From positions 1 to 64,000 of the forward strand of contig CAMVJE010000003.1 in NCBI GenBank assembly GCA_947167745.1: a stretch of 64,000 nt of DNA. Reading direction: 5' to 3'. The stretch is from an uncultured Treponema sp. GTDB lineage: Bacteria > Spirochaetota > Spirochaetia > Treponematales > Treponemataceae. A program made the translations under genes and the position numbers. Below the pieces are notes generated by a model. The model made no database searches. It was not told where the DNA came from and was given only the letters and a program-made list of their open reading frames with translations. Positions 17,534-26,416 of the stretch are shown piece by piece (the stretch's first letter is position 1; each line of letters opens with the position of its first letter).

Positions 17534-18244
17534 ATGTCTCAACCAAAATTATTCAGCATTATTGATAAGGCGGTTTATGATTACAATATGATTGAGCCTG
17601 GCGACAGAATTCTTATCGGTGCTTCTGGTGGTAAGGATTCTACTGCCCTGGTTGAGTATTTTGCCAACCGAGCAAAAAGAAAGGACGCGGATTTTACATT
17701 TTCGGCAATTCATATCGAGACAGATTTTGAAGCTTGCACGATGAGTCCGCGACTTCGTGCCCAAATGCAGGAATGGAATGTAGACACAATTAATTATTTC
17801 GTTGATGTTCAGAACCGCATTAAGGAAGGATTTAAAATGAGTTGCTATTGGTGTTCTAACCAGCGGCGGAACGAACTTGTCCACTTTGCCCTCAAGCACG
17901 GTTACAATAAGATTGCTCTTGGTCATCACATGGATGATATCCTTGAAACTCTTCTGATGAATATGCTGGTAAAATCAGAACTTTCCACGATGCCACCTCG
18001 TTTGAATTACCAGAAATATCCTCTTTCGCTTATTCGTCCTCTCTGCTATGCTGATGTTGAGACGATTAAAGAACATGCAAAAGAGGCCGGCTACATCAGC
18101 ACAACCTGTACCTGTATGTATCAGGATAATTCCGGCCGAAAGGATGCCCGCGCCCGTCTGGAAGCTCTAACACACGGGGATCGTCGTGCTAAAGAAAAAA
18201 TGTTTGCAGCCCTTAGGAACATCAATAAAGAATACCTGCCGTAA
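17534..18244 (+). CDS. ttcA: TtcA-family tRNA 2-thiocytidine ATPase
   Basis: 236 aa. The PP-loop SGGKDST (about 31-37) and paired cysteines (CYWC about 104-107; CTC near 193-195) fit TtcA, which thiolates cytidine 32 of tRNAs using an iron-sulfur cluster. It follows the TRAP permease by 10 bp, probably by read-through transcription rather than shared function. A close PP-loop relative with another tRNA target cannot be excluded. Confidence 0.82.
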   Translation: MSQPKLFSIIDKAVYDYNMIEPGDRILIGASGGKDSTALVEYFANRAKRKDADFTFSAIHIETDFEACTMSPRLRAQMQEWNVDTINYFVDVQNRIKEGFKMSCYWCSNQRRNELVHFALKHGYNKIALGHHMDDILETLLMNMLVKSELSTMPPRLNYQKYPLSLIRPLCYADVETIKEHAKEAGYISTTCTCMYQDNSGRKDARARLEALTHGDRRAKEKMFAALRNINKEYLP

Positions 18245-18288
18245 ATCTTTCTAGCATTTTTCGCTTTTCTGTAGTATATTTATAGAAT

Positions 18289-19374
18289 ATGAATTCAGAA
18301 TTTTCTTCGCGCCTTCAAAAAATTGAGGGCGTTTTGCATACATACCTTCCGTCTCAGTCGGATGCAGACTGGCAAAAGCTTTCTTTCGGGAATATTGATT
18401 CCTGCATAAATGGCTCTCATCTTGCAAACCTGCTCGCTCCATGCACAAATCTTGTAGAACTTGGTGGTAAGCGCTGGCGGCCACTCCTTTTGGTTCTTTG
18501 CGCTGAGATGGCAGCCGAGGCAAAAAAATCTTCTCAAACCGAAATTAATCTCGTTGTCGAAAAGGCATACAAAATCACGCCGCTTGTAGAATTTGCTCAC
18601 ACGGCAAGCCTTATACATGACGACATTGAGGATGCAGCTGATACTCGCCGTGGTAAGCCTTGTGCCCACATCACTTATGGTCTTGATGTTGCCCTTAATG
18701 CCGGTTCCTGGCTTTATTTTGAGGCAGCTTCATGCATAAAGGATTTGACACTTTCTGATTCAGAAAAACTTCAGCTCTACGAACTTTTTTTAACGGAACT
18801 CCGACGACTGCACTTAGGTCAGGCAATGGACATTCTCTGGCACCGAAATCCTGCACTCATCCCCTCTGTCCAGGAATACACGGCAATGGTTCGTAACAAA
18901 ACGGGCACACTTTCAAGAATGGCCGTAAAACTGGGGCTTCTTGCAGGCGGAGCTAGTATTGAAGAGTCCGAAAAAGCTGGCACTTTTGCAGAAGATATTG
19001 GAACTGGCTTTCAGATTATTGATGATGTCATAAATCTTACCACGGGAAATCCAGGCAAAAAGAGGGGAGACGACATCGTAGAGGGGAAAAAAAGTCTTCC
19101 TGTGCTCATTCATCTCGAAAATCATCCCCATGATATCGAAAAACTCAGTTCTCTTTTCCAAAAAGCAAGAAATGAGGGAATTGATTCTCCTGCCGTTGAA
19201 GAGGCTATTTCCCTTTTGACTGCTAGCGGAGCCGTTGATAAGGCAAAAGAGCGGGGGAATGAAGTTATAGCTAAAAACAGTGCCTGTCTTGCTTCACTTT
19301 TCTCAAATTCTGATTCGGCCGCAGCTTTTCTTATAAAAGAATTATTCGAATCTCTCCAGAAAAAGGCAAATTAA
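18289..19374 (+). CDS. Polyprenyl (farnesyl/geranylgeranyl-type) diphosphate synthase
   Basis: 361 aa. The first aspartate-rich motif is HDDIEDAADTRRGK and the second is GFQIIDDVINLT followed by KKRGDDIVEGKKS, both as in trans-isoprenyl diphosphate synthases. GGKRWRPLL binds the isopentenyl substrate. Chain length cannot be set from sequence by eye. TAGTATATT and TATAGAAT sequences crowd the 17 bp before the ATG with no Shine-Dalgarno. The gene heads a run with the TPR and RseC genes. Confidence 0.88.
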   Translation: MNSEFSSRLQKIEGVLHTYLPSQSDADWQKLSFGNIDSCINGSHLANLLAPCTNLVELGGKRWRPLLLVLCAEMAAEAKKSSQTEINLVVEKAYKITPLVEFAHTASLIHDDIEDAADTRRGKPCAHITYGLDVALNAGSWLYFEAASCIKDLTLSDSEKLQLYELFLTELRRLHLGQAMDILWHRNPALIPSVQEYTAMVRNKTGTLSRMAVKLGLLAGGASIEESEKAGTFAEDIGTGFQIIDDVINLTTGNPGKKRGDDIVEGKKSLPVLIHLENHPHDIEKLSSLFQKARNEGIDSPAVEEAISLLTASGAVDKAKERGNEVIAKNSACLASLFSNSDSAAAFLIKELFESLQKKAN

Positions 19375-19383
19375 GGAGTGGTT

Positions 19384-19938
19384 ATGGTTGAAAATATCTC
19401 AACGCTTAATACTCAGGCCATCGAACTGGCATCAAATGGTCAGTACAGCGAGGCTATTGCCTGCCTCAAGCGCGCCATTTCCATCGAAAAATATAATTAC
19501 CTGCTCTGGTACAATCTTGGAATTACTTATCGTGATGCCGGTAATCTTTCTGCAGCCAAAAAAGCCTTGCTCAATGCACATGAAATAAACGAAGATGATG
19601 ATGAAGTCATTGAAACTCTGGCTCTTGTTTGCTTTAACCAGGGCTGTAATGAAGAGGCTATGGCTTTTTGCTTAGAGGGCTTGTCAAGGAACAGGCAGAA
19701 TGCCCATTTGTGGAATACGCTGGGAGTCATATATTTCAATACCAATGATTTTCCACTTGCATGCGAGGCATTTGAGAATGCCGTTACAATTAATTCTTAT
19801 TATTATGATGCACTTTTTAATCTTCGGGATACTTATGAGGAACTAGGAAACAAAGCCGGCTACCAGATGTGCGTTCAACAGATGAAAAACATCCAGCTTG
19901 GTGAAAATGCATTTGATTCAGAGGGGCATGATGCGTGA
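19384..19938 (+). CDS. TPR-repeat protein
   Basis: 184 aa made of about four to five tetratricopeptide repeats (for example YNLLWYNLGITYRDAGNLSAAKKALL and LWNTLGVIYFNTNDFPLACEAFENAV). No signal peptide is seen, so it is probably a cytoplasmic scaffold. AGGAG overlaps the preceding stop codon and favours ATG 19384. Partners are unknown. Its end overlaps the rseC-like gene. Confidence 0.8.
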   Translation: MVENISTLNTQAIELASNGQYSEAIACLKRAISIEKYNYLLWYNLGITYRDAGNLSAAKKALLNAHEINEDDDEVIETLALVCFNQGCNEEAMAFCLEGLSRNRQNAHLWNTLGVIYFNTNDFPLACEAFENAVTINSYYYDALFNLRDTYEELGNKAGYQMCVQQMKNIQLGENAFDSEGHDA

Positions 19939-20344
19939 TTTTGCAATAATCACTGGTATTGAAGGTCAGAGGATTGAAGTTGTTTCTCTTATTTCTGATG
20001 CCTGTGTTACCTGTAATTCCATTGACTGCGCAAAGCAGGGAAAGCCTTTTCATGTAATAAACCGGAAGAATCTCCCATTAAAAGAAAACAATATTGTCAG
20101 AATCGGCTTTCCAAGAATTTTGAACGGAATTTTAGGCCTGATTTCTCTGCTTTTTCCAATTTTTTCTGCAGTCAGTGGCCTTTTACTGTCCCCCATAATT
20201 GCACAGAAATCCGGTTCAGAGCTTACCCAGTCATTTCAGGCAATGATTGTGGGAATTTTTTTTGTCGTGGCAAGCCTGATCGTTTTTATTGTGAGCCGCA
20301 CGGATATTCATATCACTGACCCTGAAGTCATACAGGTGATTTAA
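19931..20344 (+). CDS. RseC/MucC-family membrane protein
   Basis: 137 aa. The N-terminal part has a Cys cluster (ACVTCNSIDCAKQGKPF) typical of SoxR-reducing system protein RseC, followed by two membrane segments (about 70-95 and 105-128). The Cys cluster may be redox-active or bind a metal cluster. It starts at tandem ATGATG inside the end of the TPR gene with GAGGGG 6 nt upstream, so translation is coupled. Confidence 0.75.
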   Translation: MRDFAIITGIEGQRIEVVSLISDACVTCNSIDCAKQGKPFHVINRKNLPLKENNIVRIGFPRILNGILGLISLLFPIFSAVSGLLLSPIIAQKSGSELTQSFQAMIVGIFFVVASLIVFIVSRTDIHITDPEVIQVI

Positions 20345-20752
20345 TCACAGTTTTTTCCATTTTTCTTTTACAACCCGCCAAATTGTGCCTTTTTCGCCTT
20401 CTTCTGTTTCTATTTGTACAAGCCTGAATGGAGAGATTTTTTTAATTCCTGGCGAGAAACTTTCCCAGAGCTTTTGGCAATCAAGTGTATTTTCATCTGA
20501 CAAAAATCTGCACAATTCAATTGTTCCATTGCTTTCCTTTCCGTCGATTTCCATTTCGATTTTTAAATAGATCTTATCGTTTTGCTTATAGATTCCAGCC
20601 GGCCGGGCTTTTGTTACTTTTGACTCTTCATGTAAGTCTTCGTTTTTTATGCAAATTGGTAAAAGAGGAAGGGCAGGATATAGTTCTTTCTGAAGATTTC
20701 GGATGAGGATAATTTGGTTTGGATTCAAAAAAATTGCTGTAGTGATTTTCAT
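20345..20752 (-). CDS. Hypothetical protein
   Basis: 135 aa, no signal peptide or membrane segment, and not recognised. It begins MKITTAIFLNPNQIILIRNLQKELYP and is mixed alpha/beta by appearance. Codon use resembles its neighbours. It converges on the rseC-like gene, with the stop codons directly adjacent, and is divergent from the HExxH lipoprotein, so a shared 51-bp promoter region is likely. Confidence 0.55.
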   Translation of the reverse strand: MKITTAIFLNPNQIILIRNLQKELYPALPLLPICIKNEDLHEESKVTKARPAGIYKQNDKIYLKIEMEIDGKESNGTIELCRFLSDENTLDCQKLWESFSPGIKKISPFRLVQIETEEGEKGTIWRVVKEKWKKL

Positions 20753-20791
20753 TTTTTTCTCTATATGATAGTTACTTTTTTTATTTTGTGA

Positions 20792-20797
20792 TAGATT
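20792..20797 (+). promoter_or_regulatory. Extended -10 of the HExxH lipoprotein gene
   Basis: TGATAGATT ends exactly 6 nt before ATG 20804, with no Shine-Dalgarno between them. Confidence 0.5.
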
Positions 20798-20803
20798 TTA
20801 TTC

Positions 20804-22492
20804 ATGCTGAGTTTACATTTTTCAAAAAAAATCATTCACTTTTTATATATTTTTCTGATTCCGATTTTACTTTCATGTTCCCGAAAGTCTGACTTTTTCC
20901 TTGAAATCCCTGACTTTTACTCTTCTGAAGTTCTTGAATCTTCTTCAAAAGGTGTCCGTTTTTTTCAATTTACGCTTGAGCAAAGACTCGCTGCCGAAAA
21001 TTTCTTTCAGAAAAACGGTGATGCTTCACTCCTTGTTCAGATCAAGCCTGTAAAAATCCGCGGAGAAGGTGCTATGAGTGACCTTTCTTTTGGATTTTAC
21101 TATGATGAAAAGCCAGATCTTTTAGAGATTAACAGCCTGCCGGTGGTTGCAGATAATCTGTTCAAATACGGAAATTCAACTTTTGCCCTTGCCTTTTGCT
21201 TTGAAAAGGACAAAAAAGTTCCTTCTGGATTTTTTATAAAGTCACTTTCAAAGGTTCAGATTGTTTCTGCTAAGATTGTGCGGGCTTTTATAGGTCATGA
21301 TTTTTCAAGTGAGATCCCGGTATTTGGTTTTGCGCCAAACGGAGGAAGCAATAACGGCACGGATGATTTTAGGGGCGCTTCGCTTGCATTCAATTCGATT
21401 AACTCCCGGGAAGGTCTTATGCCGACTATTTCGGTCAAATTCCGTGAGACTACAGGCAGTCAAAAATTAGCTTTTGGAGGTGAAGTTCTTTATATCCGAA
21501 AAAGTGACAAAGTTGTTGAAATTCCAACCGCAGCACTTAAAACCCCTTTTTCTGTTGTGACCTATCCGGATGAAGAACAGTATCCTCAATCTGTTTTGCT
21601 TACTGCTTCCGATAAGAATCTTCTTTCATTTACATCGGGCAAAAAAAATGTGCTTCTTCCGATAAAAGTTGATCCTGGGCTTATCATGAAATGGCCACGG
21701 AATAACTGGCGCGGGAATGATTATGAACTTTTTGAGTGGGACAGATTTCCAGGCGTTTTGTTTTTTGATATTTCAACTTATGATGTTCAGGATGATTTTT
21801 TCCGCCGTCTGGCTTTTTTTGTAGAAAAGGCAGGTTATAAAGGACGGCTGCTTTCTGATGCAGAATTAAAGGGCAAGCATGGCTATAATGCGCACGACTA
21901 TAAGGCTGATGATCTGGCCAGATTTTTTGAAAAAGCCCGACTGGAGAATTTTCAGCTCAATGAAAAGGAATTGCTTCTTAAAGAGATTCTTGCATATAAC
22001 GGCGTGATTTCCATCGCCTCAAATGGTGAGGTTACGGCCGGGCAGGGGGCAGCAATTTCGATTTCGCAGGAGTCACCGGCCTATCTCCGCACTACTTTCA
22101 TTGCGCATGAGGGCTGGCATGGAATTTTCTTTATTGACGGCGATTTTAGAAATACTGTGGCTTCAATTTATTATACGATTGATCCTCAAACACTGGCTTA
22201 TCTCAGGAAATATTTTCAGGTTACGCCAAGCCTCAATTATGATGTTAACGATGATTATCTGATGAAAAATGAATTTATGGCTTATATGCTCCAGAGACCT
22301 CTTTCAGTGACGGCATCTTATTTCGTTGATATGGCAAAAAGGGAGCATTCCCAGCAACTTGCAAAAAACGAGGCCGATTATATTATTAATACGGCTGGGG
22401 TAGGATTTGAAAGTGCAGCTTCACTTCTTGATGAATATGTGAGCGACCGCTGGAATCTTAATGCGGGCAGAGTCTGGCTTATTACGAGATAG
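20804..22492 (+). CDS. Putative zinc-metalloprotease lipoprotein, unrecognised family
   Basis: 562 aa. A signal peptide with lipobox ILLSC (Cys about residue 25) predicts a membrane-anchored lipoprotein. Residues 435-439 read HEGWH, an HExxH zinc motif in the context FIAHEGWHGIFF, and E490 (in NEFMAY, 51 residues later) could be the third ligand as in gluzincins. The 300-residue region before it looks beta-rich. I do not recognise the family. No protease partner is nearby. Its 3' end overlaps the convergent metallo-beta-lactamase-fold gene by 11 bp. Confidence 0.7.
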   Translation: MLSLHFSKKIIHFLYIFLIPILLSCSRKSDFFLEIPDFYSSEVLESSSKGVRFFQFTLEQRLAAENFFQKNGDASLLVQIKPVKIRGEGAMSDLSFGFYYDEKPDLLEINSLPVVADNLFKYGNSTFALAFCFEKDKKVPSGFFIKSLSKVQIVSAKIVRAFIGHDFSSEIPVFGFAPNGGSNNGTDDFRGASLAFNSINSREGLMPTISVKFRETTGSQKLAFGGEVLYIRKSDKVVEIPTAALKTPFSVVTYPDEEQYPQSVLLTASDKNLLSFTSGKKNVLLPIKVDPGLIMKWPRNNWRGNDYELFEWDRFPGVLFFDISTYDVQDDFFRRLAFFVEKAGYKGRLLSDAELKGKHGYNAHDYKADDLARFFEKARLENFQLNEKELLLKEILAYNGVISIASNGEVTAGQGAAISISQESPAYLRTTFIAHEGWHGIFFIDGDFRNTVASIYYTIDPQTLAYLRKYFQVTPSLNYDVNDDYLMKNEFMAYMLQRPLSVTASYFVDMAKREHSQQLAKNEADYIINTAGVGFESAASLLDEYVSDRWNLNAGRVWLITR

Positions 22493-23063
22493 TTTTATTT
22501 TCGAGGGATGCAAGGTCAAGATTGAACTGCTTTTCGGCTCCTACGCTTGTGACAGGGCCGTGTCCCGGCATGATTACCATGTCATCATTGAGAGTGAAAA
22601 GTTTTGATTTTATTCCGTTTGCCAGATATCTTTGAGTGTAGGTACAGGAACTTGAGCCGATTTTGCCAGCAAAAAGCACATCTCCTGTAAAGATTGCGTC
22701 ATTGATTTTGTAGACGATGGAATCAGCACTGTGGCCTGGAAGTGAAAAATATTCGACTTTAAGACCTGCTATATTCTTAGTTCCGTCGCCCTTTAAAATG
22801 TTCTTTGCGTTAGCCAGTTCGTTGTCGGCAGCATAAACCGGGAAGTCATAAATCTTCTGAAGTGTTTTTAATCCCCGATAGTGATTTTCGTGTTTATGGG
22901 TGATTAAAACGGCGCATAAGTCGTAACCGCCGTCCTCAATCTGCTTGATGAGAATATTTGAAATTTTGCAAGGGTCAATGATAAGTGCTTTTTTTGCCAC
23001 TTCATTGACTACGAGATAGCAGTTTGTGAGTTTTTGAAAATCGAGGTGAAGGTAAATTTTCAT
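22482..23063 (-). CDS. Metallo-beta-lactamase-fold hydrolase, glyoxalase II-like, altered motif
   Basis: 193 aa. The fold is recognised by LIIDPCK, THKHENH (55-61), LPGHSADSIVY, IFTGDVLF and MPGHGPVTS. The standard motif is HxHxDH. Here the Asp that binds the second metal is Asn60 (codon AAT). All other ligands are kept. The enzyme may be mono-metallic, altered or inactive. It starts inside the stop codon of the pentapeptide gene (ATGA overlap), so the two are co-translated. Confidence 0.8.
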   Translation of the reverse strand: MKIYLHLDFQKLTNCYLVVNEVAKKALIIDPCKISNILIKQIEDGGYDLCAVLITHKHENHYRGLKTLQKIYDFPVYAADNELANAKNILKGDGTKNIAGLKVEYFSLPGHSADSIVYKINDAIFTGDVLFAGKIGSSSCTYTQRYLANGIKSKLFTLNDDMVIMPGHGPVTSVGAEKQFNLDLASLENKTIS

Positions 23064-23746
23064 AAGCCCGGTCCCTTCTGTACGCCGCGTGGAACATCAA
23101 GCTCTTCAAGGCCTGTAAAGAGTGCACTGCCCCGCTTATCGAATACGGCTGCATTTGTGTTTGACTGGCGGAAGGAAATATTTTCCTGAGTGATTTCGTA
23201 GAAAACAGTTTCCTTGATGTTGCAATTTCGGAATGAAGTGTCTATGAGCTTGGCCTTAATGAAGTATGAACTGTAGAGATCTGAATCATCGAAGGATGAC
23301 TGGAATGATGAGATTCCGCAGAAATTATTCTGAATCATATCGCTGCCCGTAAAAAGGACATGGCTGAATTTTGCTCCTGCAAAGGAAGTGAAGTGAACAT
23401 TGCTCTCAAGGAAGTTTGAGTCAGAAAAAATTGAGAAAGCAAAATTGCTGATTCTGATACGCATCCCCTTGGTTTTAATTCCGACAAAAAAACAGTGTGA
23501 AAAATCGCAGCCGAAAAAGCCTTTGTTCGTAAAGTCGATATTGGTAAAGGTAATTCCGCTTGCATTCATGCCTATGATTTTATCGTGAGTGTTGATGTAG
23601 TTGTAAATCTTGTTTTGAATTTCGTCTTTGTTTTCGGTGTGGGCATAACAATAACGGCTGCTTTCGATAAGATTGCCATTGGAGTCGATGTCAGAAATTG
23701 CAAAATGAGAGCAGCCCGGATGCATGCACTTTGAAAAAGAAAACAT
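23060..23746 (-). CDS. Pentapeptide-repeat protein with Cys/His N terminus
   Basis: 228 aa from ATG 23746. The N terminus has CMHPGC and later CYAH, a C-x4-C...C-x2-H pattern that could bind zinc. From about residue 60 onward there are pentapeptide-like A(D/N)LXX turns (FTNIDFTNKGFFGCDFSHCFF and so on), predicting a right-handed quadrilateral beta-helix. Such proteins include gyrase-protecting mimics and scaffolds, and no specific role is assigned. TATAAT ends 6 nt before the ATG. Upstream in-frame codons to 23797 run through that promoter and are not used. Confidence 0.75.
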   Translation of the reverse strand: MFSFSKCMHPGCSHFAISDIDSNGNLIESSRYCYAHTENKDEIQNKIYNYINTHDKIIGMNASGITFTNIDFTNKGFFGCDFSHCFFVGIKTKGMRIRISNFAFSIFSDSNFLESNVHFTSFAGAKFSHVLFTGSDMIQNNFCGISSFQSSFDDSDLYSSYFIKAKLIDTSFRNCNIKETVFYEITQENISFRQSNTNAAVFDKRGSALFTGLEELDVPRGVQKGPGL

Positions 23747-23752
23747 AAATTT

Positions 23753-23785
23753 ATTATAGCGGAAAATACGAAAAAGGACTAGAAT
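23753..23785. promoter_or_regulatory. Divergent promoters of the pentapeptide gene and murI
   Basis: TATAAT on the minus strand (23753-23758) ends 6 nt before the pentapeptide ATG. TAGAAT on the plus strand (23780-23785) ends 6 nt before the murI ATG. The two start codons are only 45 bp apart, so the -35 regions overlap each other's promoters. Neither start has a Shine-Dalgarno sequence. Confidence 0.55.
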
Positions 23786-23791
23786 ATTCTT

Positions 23792-24601
23792 ATGCAAGTT
23801 GACTTCGCGTTTCTCGACAGTGGCACTGGCGGAATTCCATACATGCTAAATCTTTACGAAAAGTTTCCCTCCGCAGTCTCAGTTTATCTTGGTGACACTG
23901 AGCATTTTCCTTATGGTGAAAAGTCCAGCGAAGAAGTTACGGATTGTGCAGCAAAGGCAATTAAAAAAATCATAAATTTGTGGTCTCCAAAGGCAATTGT
24001 TGTGGCTTGTAATACAATTTCCGTTACGGCTCTTGATGATTTGCGAAAGCGCTTTCCCATTCTTCCAATTGTGGGTACAGTTCCTGCAATAAAAGTGGCC
24101 GCAGAAGTCACAAAAAACAAGAAAATCGGTCTTTTGGCCACGAATGCAACCGTCCGTCATCCCTACTGTCAGCGACTGATTAAGGATTTTGCCAGCGATT
24201 GCACTGTTTCGATGCGGGCTGATCCCAAGCTTATAGACTTCATCGAAAAAAAATACTTTAATGCCGGTCAGGAAGAGCGTCTTGCTGCCGTAAAAGAAGC
24301 GGCTGATTTTTTCAAGAGTCAGGGCTGTGACACGGTGATTTTAGGCTGCACTCATTTTACTCACATTGCCGCTGAAATGCGTAAAGCCTGTGGAGAAGGT
24401 ATCACTGTGGTTGACAGCCGCGATGGTGTCGCAAATCAGGCAATCCGGCAAATCCACGAGGAACGAAAATTTGACGGAAAGGAAGCGAAATCTCCTGTCA
24501 AAAACCTCACATTCTTTGTCACAAAAGCGAACGGACAGGAGCTTTCTGAATACGAAAGTCTCTGCAAGAATCTGAATATACCTTTCGGGGGAATAATATG
24601 A
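23792..24601 (+). CDS. murI: Glutamate racemase
   Basis: 269 aa. It makes D-glutamate for peptidoglycan. The two catalytic cysteines are visible in VACNT and LGCTHF, and the N-terminal DSGTGG motif is the family signature. It is followed after 25 bp by malQ on the same strand. Confidence 0.95.
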   Translation: MQVDFAFLDSGTGGIPYMLNLYEKFPSAVSVYLGDTEHFPYGEKSSEEVTDCAAKAIKKIINLWSPKAIVVACNTISVTALDDLRKRFPILPIVGTVPAIKVAAEVTKNKKIGLLATNATVRHPYCQRLIKDFASDCTVSMRADPKLIDFIEKKYFNAGQEERLAAVKEAADFFKSQGCDTVILGCTHFTHIAAEMRKACGEGITVVDSRDGVANQAIRQIHEERKFDGKEAKSPVKNLTFFVTKANGQELSEYESLCKNLNIPFGGII

Positions 24602-24626
24602 AATGTCATAAAAGGAGATTGTTTTT

Positions 24627-26252
24627 ATGAGAAAAGCTGGAATTTTACTTCATCCAACTAGTCTGCCATCTGGAGCAGGAATCGGCAGTTTGGGAAAATC
24701 AGCCTTTACCTTTGTGGATTTTCTGGAAAAAGCCGGAATAAAACTATGGCAGGTTCTTCCTCTCGGGCCAACAGGCTATGGAGACAGTCCATATCAGTCA
24801 TTTTCTACATTTGCCCTTAATCCTTTACTTATTGATTTTGATGATCTGGTGGAGCGGGGGTGGGCGACTGCTACCCTCATAAAAAAGCCTTCTTATGTAA
24901 AAGCAAAGGGGAATGTGGATTTTGGCTCTGTTGTCTGGTGGAAGAGTCATGCCCTCAAAGAAATCTCAAAATATTTTCTTGAACTTGTAACAAATCCCGA
25001 TGCGGCGGGTGAGAATTTTGATCCGAATGTTAAGATGGAATTCTTCTCTTTTTGCCGTGAAAATCTTTTTTGGCTCCGTGATTATGCGGCTTTTATGAGT
25101 ATTAAGTCATTTTATGACCAGAAGGCTCAGAAGGAGAGGGAAGAAGGAAAAGTCGATGTAAACGGCAGCTGGAATGTTTACTGGCCCAAAAAACTTGCTA
25201 AACACGATGAGGCCGCTGTAGAAAAATGGATTAATGAACATACCGAAGAATTTCTGCAGACCGAAGTAATTCAGTTCTTCGTTGCAAAACAGTGGCAGAC
25301 ACTTCACGAATACGCTGCTTCAAAGGGAATTGAAATTATCGGCGATGTACCAATTTTTGTTGCTCCTGATTCAAGTGATGTCTGGGCTAACCAGAAATTT
25401 TTCCAGATTGGAAAGGACGGAAAATTTACAGCCGTTGCAGGCGTTCCGCCGGATTATTTTTCTGCAACCGGCCAGCTTTGGGGAAATCCTCTCTACAACT
25501 GGAAGAACATGAAAAAAGACGGCTATGCCTGGTGGATTGCCAGAGTAAAAAAAATGCTTTCACTCGTGGATTATGTCAGAATTGACCATTTCCGCGGATT
25601 TGAAAGCTACTGGGCAGTTCCATTCGGAAGTGAAAACGCAGTCAATGGAAAATGGGAAAAGGGCCCTGGAATTGAACTATTTAACGCAATCAAAAAAGAG
25701 CTTGGTGAATTGCCTTTGATTGCAGAAGATTTGGGGATCATTACTGATGAAGTTCGTGCTTTGCGGGATGAAACTGGCTTTCCTGGCATGAAAGTTCTCC
25801 AGTTTGCTTTTGACAAAAACGAAAGAAATGCCGGTGCTCTCAAAAATGTCTTCCTTCCCCACAATTACGAGACCACGAATTGCGTAGTTTACACGGGGAC
25901 CCACGACAACGATACCACTCAGGGCTTGCTTGAAAGCCTTGATGATGAGGGCATTGTCTTGATTGCAGATTATTTCACAGGCGAAAAGAACAGCCTCGAA
26001 TCGGCTAAAAAACTCGTCAAATCAAAGAAGCTCTGTGCCTGCATGGTAAAAGCCGCCCTGTCAAGCACGGCAGAAATTGCGGTTATTCCTTTGCAGGACA
26101 TTTACGCCCTTGGCAGTGAGGCCCGCATGAACATGCCAAGCACGAGCGGGGCAAACTGGGCTTGGCGGGCAGGTGAAAACATGATTTCTGGCGAAAAAGC
26201 CGAAAAAGTTGCCGCCTGGCTAAAAAATCTCTGCGTTCTCTATGCAAGATAA
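24627..26252 (+). CDS. malQ: 4-alpha-glucanotransferase (amylomaltase)
   Basis: 541 aa, GH77. It transfers alpha-1,4-glucan segments during maltodextrin or glycogen metabolism. Family marks include AGILLHPTSLPS, WQVLPLGPTGYGDSPYQSFSTFA, the nucleophile region VRIDHFRGF, the acid/base AEDLG and GTHDNDT. A strong AAAAGGAG site precedes the ATG. It fits a saccharolytic lifestyle and is cytoplasmic. Confidence 0.96.
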   Translation: MRKAGILLHPTSLPSGAGIGSLGKSAFTFVDFLEKAGIKLWQVLPLGPTGYGDSPYQSFSTFALNPLLIDFDDLVERGWATATLIKKPSYVKAKGNVDFGSVVWWKSHALKEISKYFLELVTNPDAAGENFDPNVKMEFFSFCRENLFWLRDYAAFMSIKSFYDQKAQKEREEGKVDVNGSWNVYWPKKLAKHDEAAVEKWINEHTEEFLQTEVIQFFVAKQWQTLHEYAASKGIEIIGDVPIFVAPDSSDVWANQKFFQIGKDGKFTAVAGVPPDYFSATGQLWGNPLYNWKNMKKDGYAWWIARVKKMLSLVDYVRIDHFRGFESYWAVPFGSENAVNGKWEKGPGIELFNAIKKELGELPLIAEDLGIITDEVRALRDETGFPGMKVLQFAFDKNERNAGALKNVFLPHNYETTNCVVYTGTHDNDTTQGLLESLDDEGIVLIADYFTGEKNSLESAKKLVKSKKLCACMVKAALSSTAEIAVIPLQDIYALGSEARMNMPSTSGANWAWRAGENMISGEKAEKVAAWLKNLCVLYAR

Positions 26253-26402
26253 AATTCCTCACAGAGCTTTAGAGAGCACAGAGAGAATTTTTACAAAAAA
26301 TATAAGCCTCTGTGAACTCTGTGCCCCTACGAGCACAGCTCTTCGGGAGACTCGCTAAAATTGCCCTGCAATTTTTTAACGCTCCCTATCCGTGAGGAAT
26401 TT
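26252..26402. repeat. AATTCCTCACAG-type inverted element
   Basis: Perfect 11-bp terminal inverted repeats (AAATTCCTCAC at 26252-26262, GTGAGGAATTT at 26392-26402) bound 151 bp with nested CACAGAG/CTCTGTG words. The element begins within the malQ stop codon. A second copy of its left half lies at 30882-30963. Confidence 0.7.
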
Positions 26403-26416
26403 AAAAAGGACATTAA

